NCBI GenBank assembly: GCA_910577935.1 | Contig: CAJTOT010000002.1 | Location: 4,366 to 56,683 of the forward strand | Length of the DNA stretch: 52,318 bases | DNA from: an uncultured Hungatella sp. | Lineage (GTDB): Bacteria > Bacillota > Clostridia > Lachnospirales > Lachnospiraceae | Direction of reading: 5' to 3' | The notes under the pieces: model-generated | What the model was told of the DNA's origin: nothing | The model's database searches: none | What the model saw: the letters and a program-made list of their open reading frames with translations, nothing else | Program-made: the position numbers and the translations under genes | Part shown: positions 36,820-45,645 of the stretch, piece by piece | How the letters are laid out: every line of letters begins with the position of its first letter | Position numbering within the stretch: the stretch's first letter is position 1

Positions 36820-38154
36820 ATGTCCATGGAACAGTTGTCACTGTTTGACTGTCAGGAGACCAGCCACCCGCTGGCCAGCCGGATGAGGCCGGAGGACCTG
36901 GATGGCTTCGTGGGACAAGAGCATCTTGTGGGAAAGGGAAAGGTTCTCAGGAGGCTCATTGAGCAGGACCAGATACCTTCCATGATTTTCTGGGGACCGC
37001 CGGGGGTGGGGAAGACCACTTTGGCGGGAATCATCGCAGGGAGGACCCACGCACGGTTTATCAATTTCAGCGCGGTTACAAGCGGGATCAAGGAGATACG
37101 GGAGGTGATGGCCCAGGCGGAGGACAGCAGGAGGATGGGGGTCAGGACCGTGGTGTTCGTGGACGAGATTCACCGGTTCAACAAAGCGCAGCAGGACGCA
37201 TTTCTCCCCTATGTGGAGAAGGGGAGCATCATCCTGATCGGGGCTACCACGGAGAATCCGTCTTTTGAGATCAACAGCGCTCTTCTGTCCAGATGCCGGG
37301 TGTTTGTGCTCCAGGCCCTGTCCCCGGAGCAGGTGGCAGAGCTTTTGAGGAGAACGTTAAAGAGCCAGAAGGGATTCGGGTATCTGAATATTGAGATCGG
37401 GGACGACCTGGTGGACATGATCGCCAGGTTCGCCGACGGGGACGCCAGGACAGCGCTGAATGTTCTGGAGATGGCGGTGACCAACGGGGAGATCAGCGCC
37501 GATAAAACTACCGTCACCCCGGAGGTGCTGCGCCAGTGCATCGGGAAGAAAAGCCTGCTCTATGACAAGAAGGGGGAGGAACACTACAATCTTATCTCTG
37601 CCCTCCACAAGTCCATGCGCAACTCCGACCCGGATGCGGCCGTGTACTGGCTCGCCCGGATGCTGGAGGCGGGGGAGGACCCTCTCTATGTGGCAAGGCG
37701 TCTGGTGCGTTTTGCCAGCGAGGATGTGGGCTTGGCGGACAGTCAGGCTCTGCCGCTGGCCGTGGCCGCCTACCAGGCCTGCCATTTTCTGGGGATGCCG
37801 GAGTGCAACGTCCATCTGAGTCATGCGGTGATCTATCTGTCCATGGCCCCCAAGTCCAACTCCGCCTACATGGCCTACGAGGAAGCGAAAAAAGATGCCC
37901 AGAATATGCTGGCGGAGCCGGTTCCCCTGGTGATCCGCAATGCGCCTACAGACCTGATGGAACAGCTTCACTACGGGGAAGGCTACGTCTATGCCCACGA
38001 CACCAGGGAGAAGGTGGCGGCTATGGAGTGTCTGCCAGAGAGTCTGGCGGGAGCGGAGTATTACCATCCGGGGGACCAGGGCGACGAGAGAGAGACGGCG
38101 AGAAAGCTGGAACAGGTGAAGGCGTGGAAGGGGCGGCACAGGGAGAATTTGTAA
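36820..38154 (+). CDS. rarA: Replication-associated recombination protein A (RarA/MgsA), AAA+ ATPase
   Basis: RarA acts at stalled replication forks and is related to clamp-loader ATPases. It has 444 residues. The opening SLFDCQETSHPLASRMRP includes a short SLFD peptide of a type often used for clamp binding. Walker A is FWGPPGVGKTTLAG, Walker B is VFVDEIHRFNKAQQD, sensor 1 is IGATTENPSFE and the arginine-finger region is ALLSRCRVF. The C-terminal tetramerisation part contains RLVRFASEDVGLAD. I chose ATG 36820, ten bases after GGGAGG; the in-frame extension to 36736 looks non-coding. Confidence 0.94.
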   Translation: MSMEQLSLFDCQETSHPLASRMRPEDLDGFVGQEHLVGKGKVLRRLIEQDQIPSMIFWGPPGVGKTTLAGIIAGRTHARFINFSAVTSGIKEIREVMAQAEDSRRMGVRTVVFVDEIHRFNKAQQDAFLPYVEKGSIILIGATTENPSFEINSALLSRCRVFVLQALSPEQVAELLRRTLKSQKGFGYLNIEIGDDLVDMIARFADGDARTALNVLEMAVTNGEISADKTTVTPEVLRQCIGKKSLLYDKKGEEHYNLISALHKSMRNSDPDAAVYWLARMLEAGEDPLYVARRLVRFASEDVGLADSQALPLAVAAYQACHFLGMPECNVHLSHAVIYLSMAPKSNSAYMAYEEAKKDAQNMLAEPVPLVIRNAPTDLMEQLHYGEGYVYAHDTREKVAAMECLPESLAGAEYYHPGDQGDERETARKLEQVKAWKGRHRENL

Positions 38155-38244
38155 TTGACAGGCGGCCGGCAGAAGCTGTCTGCCGGGGAGGAATCTGCCT
38201 ATAATGAACCGAAAGCCGGATCGGATTTTTGTGGAAAAGCCAGA

Positions 38245-38290
38245 TTGACATTGATACAGTCGCCTGTTAGAATGTTAGTATACTGACAAA
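38245..38290 (+). promoter_or_regulatory. Promoter and operator of MarR-MATE module 2
   Basis: TTGACA (38245-38250) and TAGAAT (38268-38273) are 17 bases apart. The site TGTTAGTATACTGACAAA (38273-38290) covers the expected start of transcription. It recurs as its reverse complement, with two mismatches, at 38875-38892. Confidence 0.8.
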
Positions 38291-38404
38291 ATAAAACAGC
38301 TCTGCCTCGCCGCCGGCAGACAGCGCGGGGAAAGAAAAATACCCGCGGCAGGCGGTCAGGCGCAGGGAGAAGGCAGACAGGCTTCAGGAAAGGGACGTAT
38401 TTCC

Positions 38405-38833
38405 ATGGAGAACAAGCGTATAGGGTTTGAGGTTCGCGTGCTGTCTAATTTGATCCATCGGAAGATCAACCAGATGGTGACGGAGGAAGAAGAGACATTG
38501 ACCGCCCTCCAGGCCTGGGTGCTGGGTTTTCTGGTGCGTCAGGGAGAGCGGGAGACCGTGCAGAAGGATATAGAAAAGGAGTTTTCTATCCGCCGTTCCA
38601 CAGCCAGCCATATGCTGACCCTGATGGAGAACAACGGGTACATCACCAGGGTTCCGGTTCCCAAAGACGCCAGGATGAAACGGATCGTTTTGACGGAGAA
38701 GGGTAGACAGGCCCAGAGGAGGATGGCGGACCGGCTGAGAAGATTTGAGCTTATCATGAGCAGCGGGATAACCGACGGGGAGTTGGACGCGTTTTTTGCC
38801 ATGCTCAGGCGTTTTGAACAGAATATCCAGTAG
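38405..38833 (+). CDS. MarR-family transcriptional regulator (module 2)
   Basis: This 142-residue winged-helix regulator has DIEKEFSIRRSTASHMLTLM as recognition region, ITRVPVPKDARMKRIVLTEKG as wing, and helical ends that would form the dimer interface. ATG 38405 has AGGAAAGGG upstream. It precedes a MATE efflux gene, with a terminator and a second operator copy in between. It resembles the regulator at 8433 in role but not closely in sequence. The effector is unknown. Confidence 0.9.
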   Translation: MENKRIGFEVRVLSNLIHRKINQMVTEEEETLTALQAWVLGFLVRQGERETVQKDIEKEFSIRRSTASHMLTLMENNGYITRVPVPKDARMKRIVLTEKGRQAQRRMADRLRRFELIMSSGITDGELDAFFAMLRRFEQNIQ

Positions 38834-38865
38834 ATGCCAACAGGGAGTGGGTTGGCATTCTTTTT
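38834..38865 (+). terminator. Terminator between marR and MATE gene of module 2
   Basis: ATGCCAAC (38834-38841) pairs with GTTGGCAT (38851-38858) and a T-rich run (TCTTTTT) follows. It begins directly after the marR stop, so the MATE gene needs readthrough or its own start point. Confidence 0.8.
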
Positions 38866-38874
38866 GGGATAAAA

Positions 38875-38892
38875 TTTGTCAGTATACGAACG
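38875..38892. promoter_or_regulatory. Second MarR operator copy before the MATE gene
   Basis: TTTGTCAGTATACGAACG matches the reverse complement of 38273-38290 at 16 of 18 positions. No strong -35/-10 pair could be fixed around it. Its place 20 bases before the MATE start implies separate control of that gene. Confidence 0.7.
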
Positions 38893-38911
38893 ATTATAAG
38901 GAGGTACAGTT

Positions 38912-40264
38912 ATGAAGGACAACACACAACTATTTGAACATGCGCCGGTGTCCAAGGCCGTGGCAGTGATGGCTGTCCCCACCATGATCTCCATGCTGGT
39001 GGTGGTCATCTACAATATGGCGGATACATTTTTTATCGGACAGACAGGAGATCCTATGCAGGTGGCCGCCGTTTCACTGGCCACGCCGGTGTTTATGGTG
39101 TTCATGGCCCTGGGCAACTTATTCGGAATCGGCGGCAGTTCCGCCATCTCCAGAGCCCTGGGGGAGAAGAAGACGGAGAGGGCCAGGAATATCTCTTCTT
39201 TCTGCTGTTATGGTTCTCTGGGACTGGGAATCGTCATGGCGCTTATTTTCCTGGTGGGGATGAACGGGATACTGAAACTCATCGGGGCCAGCGAGAATAC
39301 CATTGATTATGCCAGGGATTACCTGACTTACATCGCCTTCGGCGGCCCGTTTATCATGTTCGGAACGGCTTTCGGCAACATTTTAAGAGGAGAGGGAGCC
39401 GCTAAAGAGTCCATGATCGGCAACATGATCGGCACGGTGACCAACATTGTGCTGGACCCCATTATGATTCTGGCGTTTGGCTGGGGCGTGGTGGGGGCGG
39501 CCGTGGCCACGGTTATCGGCAACATGGCGGCCAGCGGTTTCTACCTCCTGTATTTTCTCAGAAAGAAATCCAGCCTGTCCATCCGCCTGAAGGATTTTAA
39601 GGTCAGCCAGCGGATCGGAGCCAGTGTCATGTCCATCGGCATCCCGGCATCTATGAACAACATCTTGATGAGCTGTGCCAACATCGTCTTAAATCAGGTG
39701 CTCATCGGCTATGGGGACACGCCGGTGGCGGCCATGGGCGTGGCGATGAAGTCCAACATGCTGGTGGTTCTTCTGCAGATCGGCCTGTGCGCCGGGATTC
39801 AGCCTCTCATCGGCTACAACTACGGAGCCAGAAACAAGAAGCGCCTCATGCAGGTGTTCCGATTTACGGGGATGTGCGCCGTGGCCCTGGGAACCGCGCT
39901 GACAGTGATCATGGTTATTGCGAGACAAGCGGTGATCCAGGCATTTATCAACGACGGGGAGGTGATTGCCTACGGCATCCAGATGGTCATCGCCCTGCAG
40001 CTGTCAGGGCCGGTGCTGGGCATCTTGTTTTTGTGCATCAACACTATCCAGGGCATGGGAAAGGCCATCCCCTCTCTGGTGCTCACCGTCTGCCGCCAGG
40101 GTCTGATCTTTATTCCGTCCATCTATATCCTCAACGGGATTTTTGGGCTGGAGGGAGCCATCTATGCCCAGCCGGTGGCTGACTTTATCTCCATCGTCCT
40201 GTCCTTATGCATCTGCCTGAGCATATTCAGGAAGATGGACCAGAGAGAAGCAGCCAGGGACTGA
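38912..40264 (+). CDS. MATE-family multidrug efflux transporter (module 2)
   Basis: This 450-residue membrane antiporter has twelve predicted segments in two halves. The first half begins PTMISMLVVVIYNMADTFFI, with the family's short GNLFGIGGSSAISRALG stretch after segment two. The second half has the matching ASMNNILMSCANIVLNQVL region and IGYNYGARNKKR. ATG 38912 follows AAGGAGG. It is controlled, by position, by the MarR protein upstream and its two operator copies. The exported substance is unknown. Confidence 0.9.
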   Translation: MKDNTQLFEHAPVSKAVAVMAVPTMISMLVVVIYNMADTFFIGQTGDPMQVAAVSLATPVFMVFMALGNLFGIGGSSAISRALGEKKTERARNISSFCCYGSLGLGIVMALIFLVGMNGILKLIGASENTIDYARDYLTYIAFGGPFIMFGTAFGNILRGEGAAKESMIGNMIGTVTNIVLDPIMILAFGWGVVGAAVATVIGNMAASGFYLLYFLRKKSSLSIRLKDFKVSQRIGASVMSIGIPASMNNILMSCANIVLNQVLIGYGDTPVAAMGVAMKSNMLVVLLQIGLCAGIQPLIGYNYGARNKKRLMQVFRFTGMCAVALGTALTVIMVIARQAVIQAFINDGEVIAYGIQMVIALQLSGPVLGILFLCINTIQGMGKAIPSLVLTVCRQGLIFIPSIYILNGIFGLEGAIYAQPVADFISIVLSLCICLSIFRKMDQREAARD

Positions 40265-40331
40265 GGCTGCCGCGGCTGCCTGTGCCGGTCCCGCCGCAGG
40301 TATCTGAGGCAGCGATGTTTTTATAAAGGCA

Positions 40332-40360
40332 GTGACATTTTTCTGAAAAGATGGTAAAAT
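40332..40360 (+). promoter_or_regulatory. Probable promoter of the EFR1-type gene
   Basis: GTGACA (40332-40337) and TAAAAT (40355-40360) are 17 bases apart, 100 bases before the start codon. Confidence 0.5.
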
Positions 40361-40459
40361 AAATAAACACGGAGAGGATCAATGTCAGTCGTGTTCACGA
40401 ATCTCAGATGAACGTGCCGGCGCGCAAAGCGCCTGCCGGGAAAGATACAGGTGAAGAAG

Positions 40460-41222
40460 ATGAATGTATATACGTTGAGTTTCAGCCCCACAGGCGGAAC
40501 CAGGCGCATCCTTAACATTCTGGCGGGAGAGTTGGGGAAGCCGGCGGAGATGGATTTTTCTCTGCCGGGGAAAAACTACGGCATGTACCGGTTTGAGCCG
40601 GGGGATGTGTGCTTTATAGGGGTTCCCTCCTTTGGCGGCCGGGTTCCCGGGACGGCTCTGGAGAATCTGTCAAAGGTGCGGGCGAACCGCGCGGCGGCGG
40701 TGGTGGTGGTCTCCTATGGAAACAGGGCCTATGAGGACGCGCTTCTGGAGCTGAGAAAGGCGATGGAGCAGCGAGGCTTTCGGGTTGTGGCGGCAGTGGC
40801 GGCGGCGGCGCGGCATTCCATCATGCGCCAGTACGGCGCCGGACGGCCGGACGACAGCGACCGCCGGGAGCTTAAGGCCATGGCAGAGAAGATCAGAAAG
40901 AAGCTGTTAAAGCCCGAGTCGTGGAAGGACTTCTTTGTGCCGGGACGGTATCCCTACAGAGAATACCGCACCATACCTATGACGCCTGGAGACCGATAAG
41001 TCCTGCACAGGCTGCGGTTTGTGCGCAGTCCGGTGTCCTGTGAGGGCGATCTCCAAGTCAAATCCCAGGAAGATCAACGGGGACAGATGTATTTCCTGTA
41101 TGAGGTGCGTGCGGATTTGTCCCAACCATGCAAGGCACATGAACAAGATGCTGCTTATGGGCGCCTCCCTGAAATTAAAAAAAGCCTGTTCGGGGCGGAA
41201 AGATAATGAACTGTATTTGTAA
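40460..41222 (+). pseudogene. EFR1-type flavodoxin/ferredoxin protein broken by a one-base frameshift
   Basis: Intact relatives join an N-terminal flavodoxin-like domain to two C-terminal 4Fe-4S clusters in about 250-260 residues. Here the first frame encodes the flavodoxin part (NVYTLSFSPTGGTRRIL, FIGVPSFGGRVPG, VVVSYGNRAYEDALLEL) and stops at 40997-40999. The ferredoxin part continues in the +1 frame with TDKSCTGCGLCAVRCP and CISCMRCVRICPNHA, ending at 41222. The span from ATG 40460 is 763 bases, one more than a multiple of three. Dropping one G at 40988-40989 would join the two halves as MTPETDKSCTGC. A real pseudogene, a sequencing error and programmed frameshifting all remain possible. 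Confidence 0.85.
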
Positions 41223-41226
41223 ACAG

Positions 41227-41263
41227 CATGCTGGCAGTGGAGGATCTGTCAGCATGTTTTTTT
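41227..41263 (+). terminator. Rho-independent terminator after the EFR1-type gene
   Basis: CATGCTG (41227-41233) pairs with CAGCATG (41250-41256), with GCAG/CTGT extending the stem, and seven T residues follow. It directly follows the stop codon and so supports one transcript covering both halves of the broken gene. Confidence 0.85.
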
Positions 41264-41280
41264 GGCATGAGGGGCAGTTG

Positions 41281-42204
41281 TCAGTCTTTCGCCGCCTCCC
41301 AGTCCTCCCTGGTGCACTCCTGGCCGCTGTACCGGGCTTTCTCGTAAAGCTGGTGGAGAGCAGGCTGCTCCAGGCCGACTGTCTGTTCCAGTTCAGAGGG
41401 GCTTGAGGAGGCGGAGAGGATCAGCTTCCTCTTTCTGGAGAGAAGGAGAATTTTTTTCCTGTACTGTCTGCGGATCTTCTCGCTGTAGGAGCGAGTCCTG
41501 AACGGGGGGCGGATTTCCGTCTTCTCTGTCTCCTTGGAGAGGAGGGACCAGGTGGGAGTCAGGTAAATCCTTTCGTCACTGTCAAATTGTCTGGGTCTGG
41601 TGATCCAGCGCCATATACGGCGCACCAAGGCCCGGGCTGCCAGGATAAGGAGCAGGGCCACAAGGATGGAGGCGGCTGTTCTTAAAAGCTGGTCCAACAT
41701 GGCAACCCAGGGAGGAGCAGGCGCTGCCTCCCCCAGAAGCCGGGAGAGATCTGGCGTGTCCATAGGGTCTGTCTCCATGTGGAGCGCCGGGTACACGGCC
41801 TTTTCAAGGCTGGTGCGGCCGGCGAGCCACGCCCCTATGGCCTGCCATACAGGTTCCATAGCCCAGGCGGCCCCAGGCAGGACTATGAGGCACAGGAACA
41901 AAAACAGGGTCATGCAGAAAGAATTTACCAGGGCTATCTGTCGTCTGGGCAGGCGGTCCGTGTCTTTGAAGTGCTCCAAAAACCAGTGGGCGGGGTGGAG
42001 GTTTAAGTGGACAAACAACAGGAGGATCACCGCAAGAAAACCTGCGAATCCAAGGTGGCGCAGCAGAGCGGACAGCTTGGGAGACAGGGAGGAGCGAAGG
42101 GAAAACCCGGCAAAATACAGGGAGCCTGTTCCCAGGCCTGCCCACAAGTAGAAGCCTGTGCGCTTCTTTTTAAACCAGTAATTAAGAAACTTGCGAATAG
42201 TCAT
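41281..42204 (-). CDS. Membrane protein, DUF4129-like, third gene of a MoxR-DUF58 operon
   Basis: This protein has 307 residues. Hydrophobic segments at about residues 18-38, 50-68, 92-115 and 172-192 mark it as an integral membrane protein. A basic cytoplasmic region (RRQYRKKILLLSRKRKL) follows. The C-terminal stretch QTVGLEQPALHQLYEKARYS resembles the end of DUF4129 proteins. Its start overlaps the DUF58 stop by 23 bases, so translation is coupled. Such proteins usually accompany MoxR ATPases and DUF58 proteins and sometimes a transglutaminase, absent here. The molecular role is not known. Confidence 0.65.
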   Translation of the reverse strand: MTIRKFLNYWFKKKRTGFYLWAGLGTGSLYFAGFSLRSSLSPKLSALLRHLGFAGFLAVILLLFVHLNLHPAHWFLEHFKDTDRLPRRQIALVNSFCMTLFLFLCLIVLPGAAWAMEPVWQAIGAWLAGRTSLEKAVYPALHMETDPMDTPDLSRLLGEAAPAPPWVAMLDQLLRTAASILVALLLILAARALVRRIWRWITRPRQFDSDERIYLTPTWSLLSKETEKTEIRPPFRTRSYSEKIRRQYRKKILLLSRKRKLILSASSSPSELEQTVGLEQPALHQLYEKARYSGQECTREDWEAAKD

Positions 42205-43363
42205 AAGCTACCTCCCAGAAGAAAACTGTGAAACGGAGAAATTCATCTGGAGAAAACCGTTCTTCCCCGGAGGAGATGGCATTTTTCGGGCGGACAGGCA
42301 GAATCCACTGAGAATCCGGGGCCGATTGACACAGCTCCTCGTAGGCGAGAGCCAGAGAGGAATGCTGTCTGGGGGAAATCAAGATGTAGGTGAGAAAATC
42401 GCTGCCTCCAAAACCAGGCGGGCGGGCAGATGCCAACTCCTCCATGACCTGTTCCATGGAAAGGCGCGGTCCGTCGTCTGTCCGGATTCTTGCCAGGAGT
42501 TCCATGACGGCGGTTATGTGGTCCCCGCCTGCCCCTGCTTCCACAAATCCCTTCTGGCCTGTGAGACAGTCTGTACCGTTGGTGCAGACAGACACGGGAA
42601 TGCCCTCTCTTATGAGCAGGCGGCAGTAGGAGCCGCACAGACGGACAGCCTCCTCTGTCAGGGCCTCGTCTTTCCAGACGCGGTCAGAATCCACATCCAG
42701 CAGAAACATCACCTGCCAGGAGGCAGTGGGAGTGTACACATTGACTTTTAAGTCTCCTGTCCGGGCAGTGGCCTTCCAGTTGACGCTGCGGTACGGGTCA
42801 TAGGACTGGTAAGGCCGGACAGATTGGATCTCGAAGGGGTCTAAAAGCAGAGCGCGTTTTGCCGGAATCTGCCCCATGAGGCTGCAAAACGGGAGGGAGA
42901 GCCTGTCTAAGTCAACCTCCTTGGGGTACACGTACAGACAGGCGCAGGCGGGGAGGACGCTGACGAAATGGCCGGAAAAAAACAGGTCATAGCTGACCAG
43001 CTGCACCTTTGATATTCGATAATATCCCCGTTTTCTGCAGTCGAATTCCAGGCTTCGCCGGATCTCCTGCCAGGGCATACAGGAAAATATGTCGCTCCTG
43101 TAATTATTGTCCGTGATCTTGTAATTGCCGGCTGAGGTGAACACCAGCTCCCGGCCCATCTGGAATTTTACATGGAGTATAGGGAGGGGGAGGGACTTGG
43201 CGTTGGTGATAATTTCCTTGAGCCTTCCACGCTCCCCCTCCACCTTGTCATGGCAGTCAAAGGCCAGGCTGACAGAGAGCCCGCGGCTCCAAAAACGGTG
43301 GAACACCACGCCCTGGAGAATCCACAAAACCAGGGCGCAGGCGGCAGCGGTAAACAGTTTCAT
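42182..43363 (-). CDS. DUF58-domain protein
   Basis: This 393-residue protein begins with a membrane segment (KLFTAAACALVLWILQGVVF). It carries the DUF58 signature PYQSYDPYRSVNWKATART near the middle, followed by a von-Willebrand-like part (MFLLDVDSDRV). DUF58 proteins are partners of MoxR ATPases and are thought to be remodelled by them. ATG 43363 overlaps the MoxR stop as ATGA, and its own stop lies inside the next gene. Its biochemical function is unproven. The operon arrangement is the clearest evidence for it. Confidence 0.88.
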   Translation of the reverse strand: MKLFTAAACALVLWILQGVVFHRFWSRGLSVSLAFDCHDKVEGERGRLKEIITNAKSLPLPILHVKFQMGRELVFTSAGNYKITDNNYRSDIFSCMPWQEIRRSLEFDCRKRGYYRISKVQLVSYDLFFSGHFVSVLPACACLYVYPKEVDLDRLSLPFCSLMGQIPAKRALLLDPFEIQSVRPYQSYDPYRSVNWKATARTGDLKVNVYTPTASWQVMFLLDVDSDRVWKDEALTEEAVRLCGSYCRLLIREGIPVSVCTNGTDCLTGQKGFVEAGAGGDHITAVMELLARIRTDDGPRLSMEQVMEELASARPPGFGGSDFLTYILISPRQHSSLALAYEELCQSAPDSQWILPVRPKNAISSGEERFSPDEFLRFTVFFWEVAYDYSQVS

Positions 43364-44334
43364 GGCATCTGCCTCCAGTCTTCTGTGGGAACGGGCACTG
43401 TCATCAGAATCTGCTCTAAGATATCTCTTCCCAGGGACCGCGAGCCGTAGCCTCGGGCCATGGTCAGACGGTGAGCAAGGATCGGGACTGCAAGGGTCTT
43501 CATGTCCTCGGGAACCACATAATCCCGCCCGCGCACAAGGGCGAAGGCCCGGACCGCCCGGAAGAAGGCCAGGCTGCCTCTGGGGCTGACGCCGTTTAAA
43601 ATCTGAGGTTCATTTCTTGTGGCGTGGACGATGTCCACCAGGTAACTTTTAAGCGCCGGGTGGAGATAGACACCGGCGGCCGCCTGACGGAGAACAGCCA
43701 GGTCTTCGGGATCGCACACAGGGGACAGGCCGGCAAGGGGATTGCCTGCGCCGAAGCGTTCCAGGATGGCCAGCTCCTCCGTCTTGTCAGGATATCCCAT
43801 GGAGACTTCCATGAGAAATCGGTCCAGCTGGGCTTCGGGGAGCGGGTAGGTGCCTGCGGTTTCCACCGGGTTCTGGGTGGCGATGACAAAGAAGGGCTGT
43901 TCTAAAACATAAGTGTCCCCGTCGATGGTCACCTGCCGCTCTTCCATGGCCTCAAGGAGGCTGGATTGGGTTCTGGGGGTGGCGCGGTTGATCTCGTCGG
44001 CCAGAAGAATCTGGGTGAAGACAGGGCCTTTCCGCAGCACGAACCGGCTTTCTTTCTGATCAAAATAGTTGAGTCCCGTCACATCTGAGGGCAGCAGGTC
44101 AGGGGTGAACTGAATCCTGGAGAAGACAAGGGCAAGGCTTTTGGACAGCGCCTTTGCCAACATGGTCTTGCCTGTGCCCGGAACATCCTCCAGCAGCACA
44201 TGGCCGTCGGCTAAGAGGGCAGTCAGAAGCAGGTCCAGAGTGTCCCCGCGGCCTACGATGACCTGGGCGATATTCTGTTTTATGGTCTGGATCAGAGATG
44301 CCGCCGGTGGGCGGCTGGATCGGATGTCGGTCAT
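43360..44334 (-). CDS. MoxR-family AAA+ ATPase
   Basis: This 324-residue ATPase has Walker A in LLEDVPGTGKTMLAKAL, Walker B in QILLADEINRATPRTQSSLLEAM, sensor 1 in VIATQNPVETAGTYPLPEAQLDRF, taken in parts, and an arginine-rich lid. ATG 44334 lies behind AGGAGG on the minus strand. MoxR ATPases act as chaperones that help assemble or activate protein complexes, often with DUF58 proteins such as the one encoded next. The Rpn-family gene begins 23 bases upstream on the same strand and may be co-transcribed. Confidence 0.93.
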   Translation of the reverse strand: MTDIRSSRPPAASLIQTIKQNIAQVIVGRGDTLDLLLTALLADGHVLLEDVPGTGKTMLAKALSKSLALVFSRIQFTPDLLPSDVTGLNYFDQKESRFVLRKGPVFTQILLADEINRATPRTQSSLLEAMEERQVTIDGDTYVLEQPFFVIATQNPVETAGTYPLPEAQLDRFLMEVSMGYPDKTEELAILERFGAGNPLAGLSPVCDPEDLAVLRQAAAGVYLHPALKSYLVDIVHATRNEPQILNGVSPRGSLAFFRAVRAFALVRGRDYVVPEDMKTLAVPILAHRLTMARGYGSRSLGRDILEQILMTVPVPTEDWRQMP

Positions 44335-44357
44335 GGGGGTTCCTCCTGCTTGCCATA

Positions 44358-45332
44358 TTACTGTTTTAAGGAGGAGGACTTTTCCTGAAACTCCTCAACT
44401 GACTGGCTTCTGGCAGCTAATCTTAACCATTGACGCAGTTTTGCCTCATCTTTCTCAGACGATATCTGTACCCTCAGGGCTTCTGGAACATTTCCGCAGA
44501 GCCCAAGCAAGTCTAATATATCATCAGCCTTGCCCTCGACTCTGCCCTCAATTTTGCCCTCAATTTTGCCCTCAATTTTGCCTTCGACTCTGCCTTCGAC
44601 TCTGCCTTCAATCCTGCCCTCGGTTTTTCCTTTCGCAGTTCCCTTTGACATTGCACTTTTCCACACATGGATTTTCCATGCCCGCTCGTCACGTATCTTT
44701 TTCAGATGGGCTTCATACATCAGGCGCAGGGGATTGCTCAGGTTCAGCCTTCGAAGCTCGTTGATAGCCTCTGCAATTCCCGGATTATTGGTTTTGATCA
44801 TATTTAAATCCTCCTCCGTGTTCGCGTTAAAGAATCGTATCCAGTTATCCACCTCGCCCTGACCGGTCAATTTCTTTTTTAACTCAATCACATGCAGCTC
44901 TATAATATCGGACAGTTCATTTCCATCCTGATCTTTGAGGCGGTATATGCTGTGATACCGTTTGCGGCTGCTCAAATTGAAATTCAGAATGCTGATTCCC
45001 ACGCATTTTTTCAGACGTGAATAATCCTGTCCTGCCATAAGGTCTTCTGTAAACAGCTTTGACAGATAGAACAGCTGCCTTTTGTCCCAGCTGTCGTATA
45101 TCTTGACTTGCAATTCTATATTGATAACCGTGTTATCGTTTAATTCTATCGCCACATCCAGAATTCCCAGTTTCTGCCACAGAAATCTTTTGCGGAGGAA
45201 TGTGTTTCTCAGGCGCACGGTGCGGATCTTGTGCTGAGGAATTCCGAGAATGTCGCTGATAAAATACCGGAGCACTGTGGGATTGCGGAACAGTTCTTTG
45301 AAAACATAATCATATCTTGCTGAAATTATCAT
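44358..45332 (-). CDS. Rpn-family recombination-promoting nuclease / PD-(D/E)XK transposase-like protein
   Basis: The family comprises DNA endonucleases of the PD-(D/E)XK fold that promote recA-independent recombination. It has 324 residues. It begins MIISARYDYVFKELFRNP, and the nuclease core is ILDVAIELNDNTVINIELQV, with the Asp and the Glu-x-Gln pair typical of Rpn proteins. After residue 200 there is a run of four-residue EGRI/EGRV/EGKI repeats, then a helical tail. I chose ATG 45332 since a perfect promoter covers the longer ORF. GC is low in places (about 40 percent near 44881-44940). It does not look inactivated. Confidence 0.82.
   Translation of the reverse strand: MIISARYDYVFKELFRNPTVLRYFISDILGIPQHKIRTVRLRNTFLRKRFLWQKLGILDVAIELNDNTVINIELQVKIYDSWDKRQLFYLSKLFTEDLMAGQDYSRLKKCVGISILNFNLSSRKRYHSIYRLKDQDGNELSDIIELHVIELKKKLTGQGEVDNWIRFFNANTEEDLNMIKTNNPGIAEAINELRRLNLSNPLRLMYEAHLKKIRDERAWKIHVWKSAMSKGTAKGKTEGRIEGRVEGRVEGKIEGKIEGKIEGRVEGKADDILDLLGLCGNVPEALRVQISSEKDEAKLRQWLRLAARSQSVEEFQEKSSSLKQ
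44531..44626. repeat. Eight 12-bp tandem repeats in the Rpn-family gene
   Basis: On the plus strand eight units of the type TGCCCTCAATTT run from 44531 to 44626. Read on the minus strand they encode Glu-Gly-Arg/Lys-Ile/Val blocks. Three consecutive units at 44543-44578 are identical, so slippage is recent. Each change keeps the reading frame. Confidence 0.88.
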
Positions 45333-45378
45333 ACAGCCCCTTTCCGTATAGCAGAATACAGGGCTGAACTTATTATCA

Positions 45379-45407
45379 TTATACGCAATATTCTGCCATA
45401 TCTCAAC
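45379..45407 (-). promoter_or_regulatory. Promoter of the Rpn-family gene
   Basis: On the minus strand TTGAGA (45407-45402) and TATAAT (45384-45379) are 17 bases apart and 47 bases before the start codon. It may also drive moxR, DUF58 and DUF4129. Confidence 0.75.
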
Positions 45408-45645
45408 TATTTTCTTTTTGTAAATCAATCATCCATGGAACATCTGCAGAATCTGCAACGACCATTACCAGAAGGAATCTCCGGTGAAGATTAACTTAAG
45501 TATAGTCAGAAAGCTGCCATCTGTCAACTTGTTTTTTGGATTTGTCTGCAGGGTCTGCGGTGAGTGCTACTGTACCGGAACAACCGATATCTCCGCCCCA
45601 TTTAACGGGAAATGTTCCCGCCGCCAAGATTCTTTTGAGAAAATG

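Noticed and set aside
41019..41222. The ferredoxin half as an independent small gene
   Set aside because: Its first available start (TTG) lies inside the first cluster motif, so the protein would lose cluster cysteines. A frameshifted end of the upstream gene explains it better.
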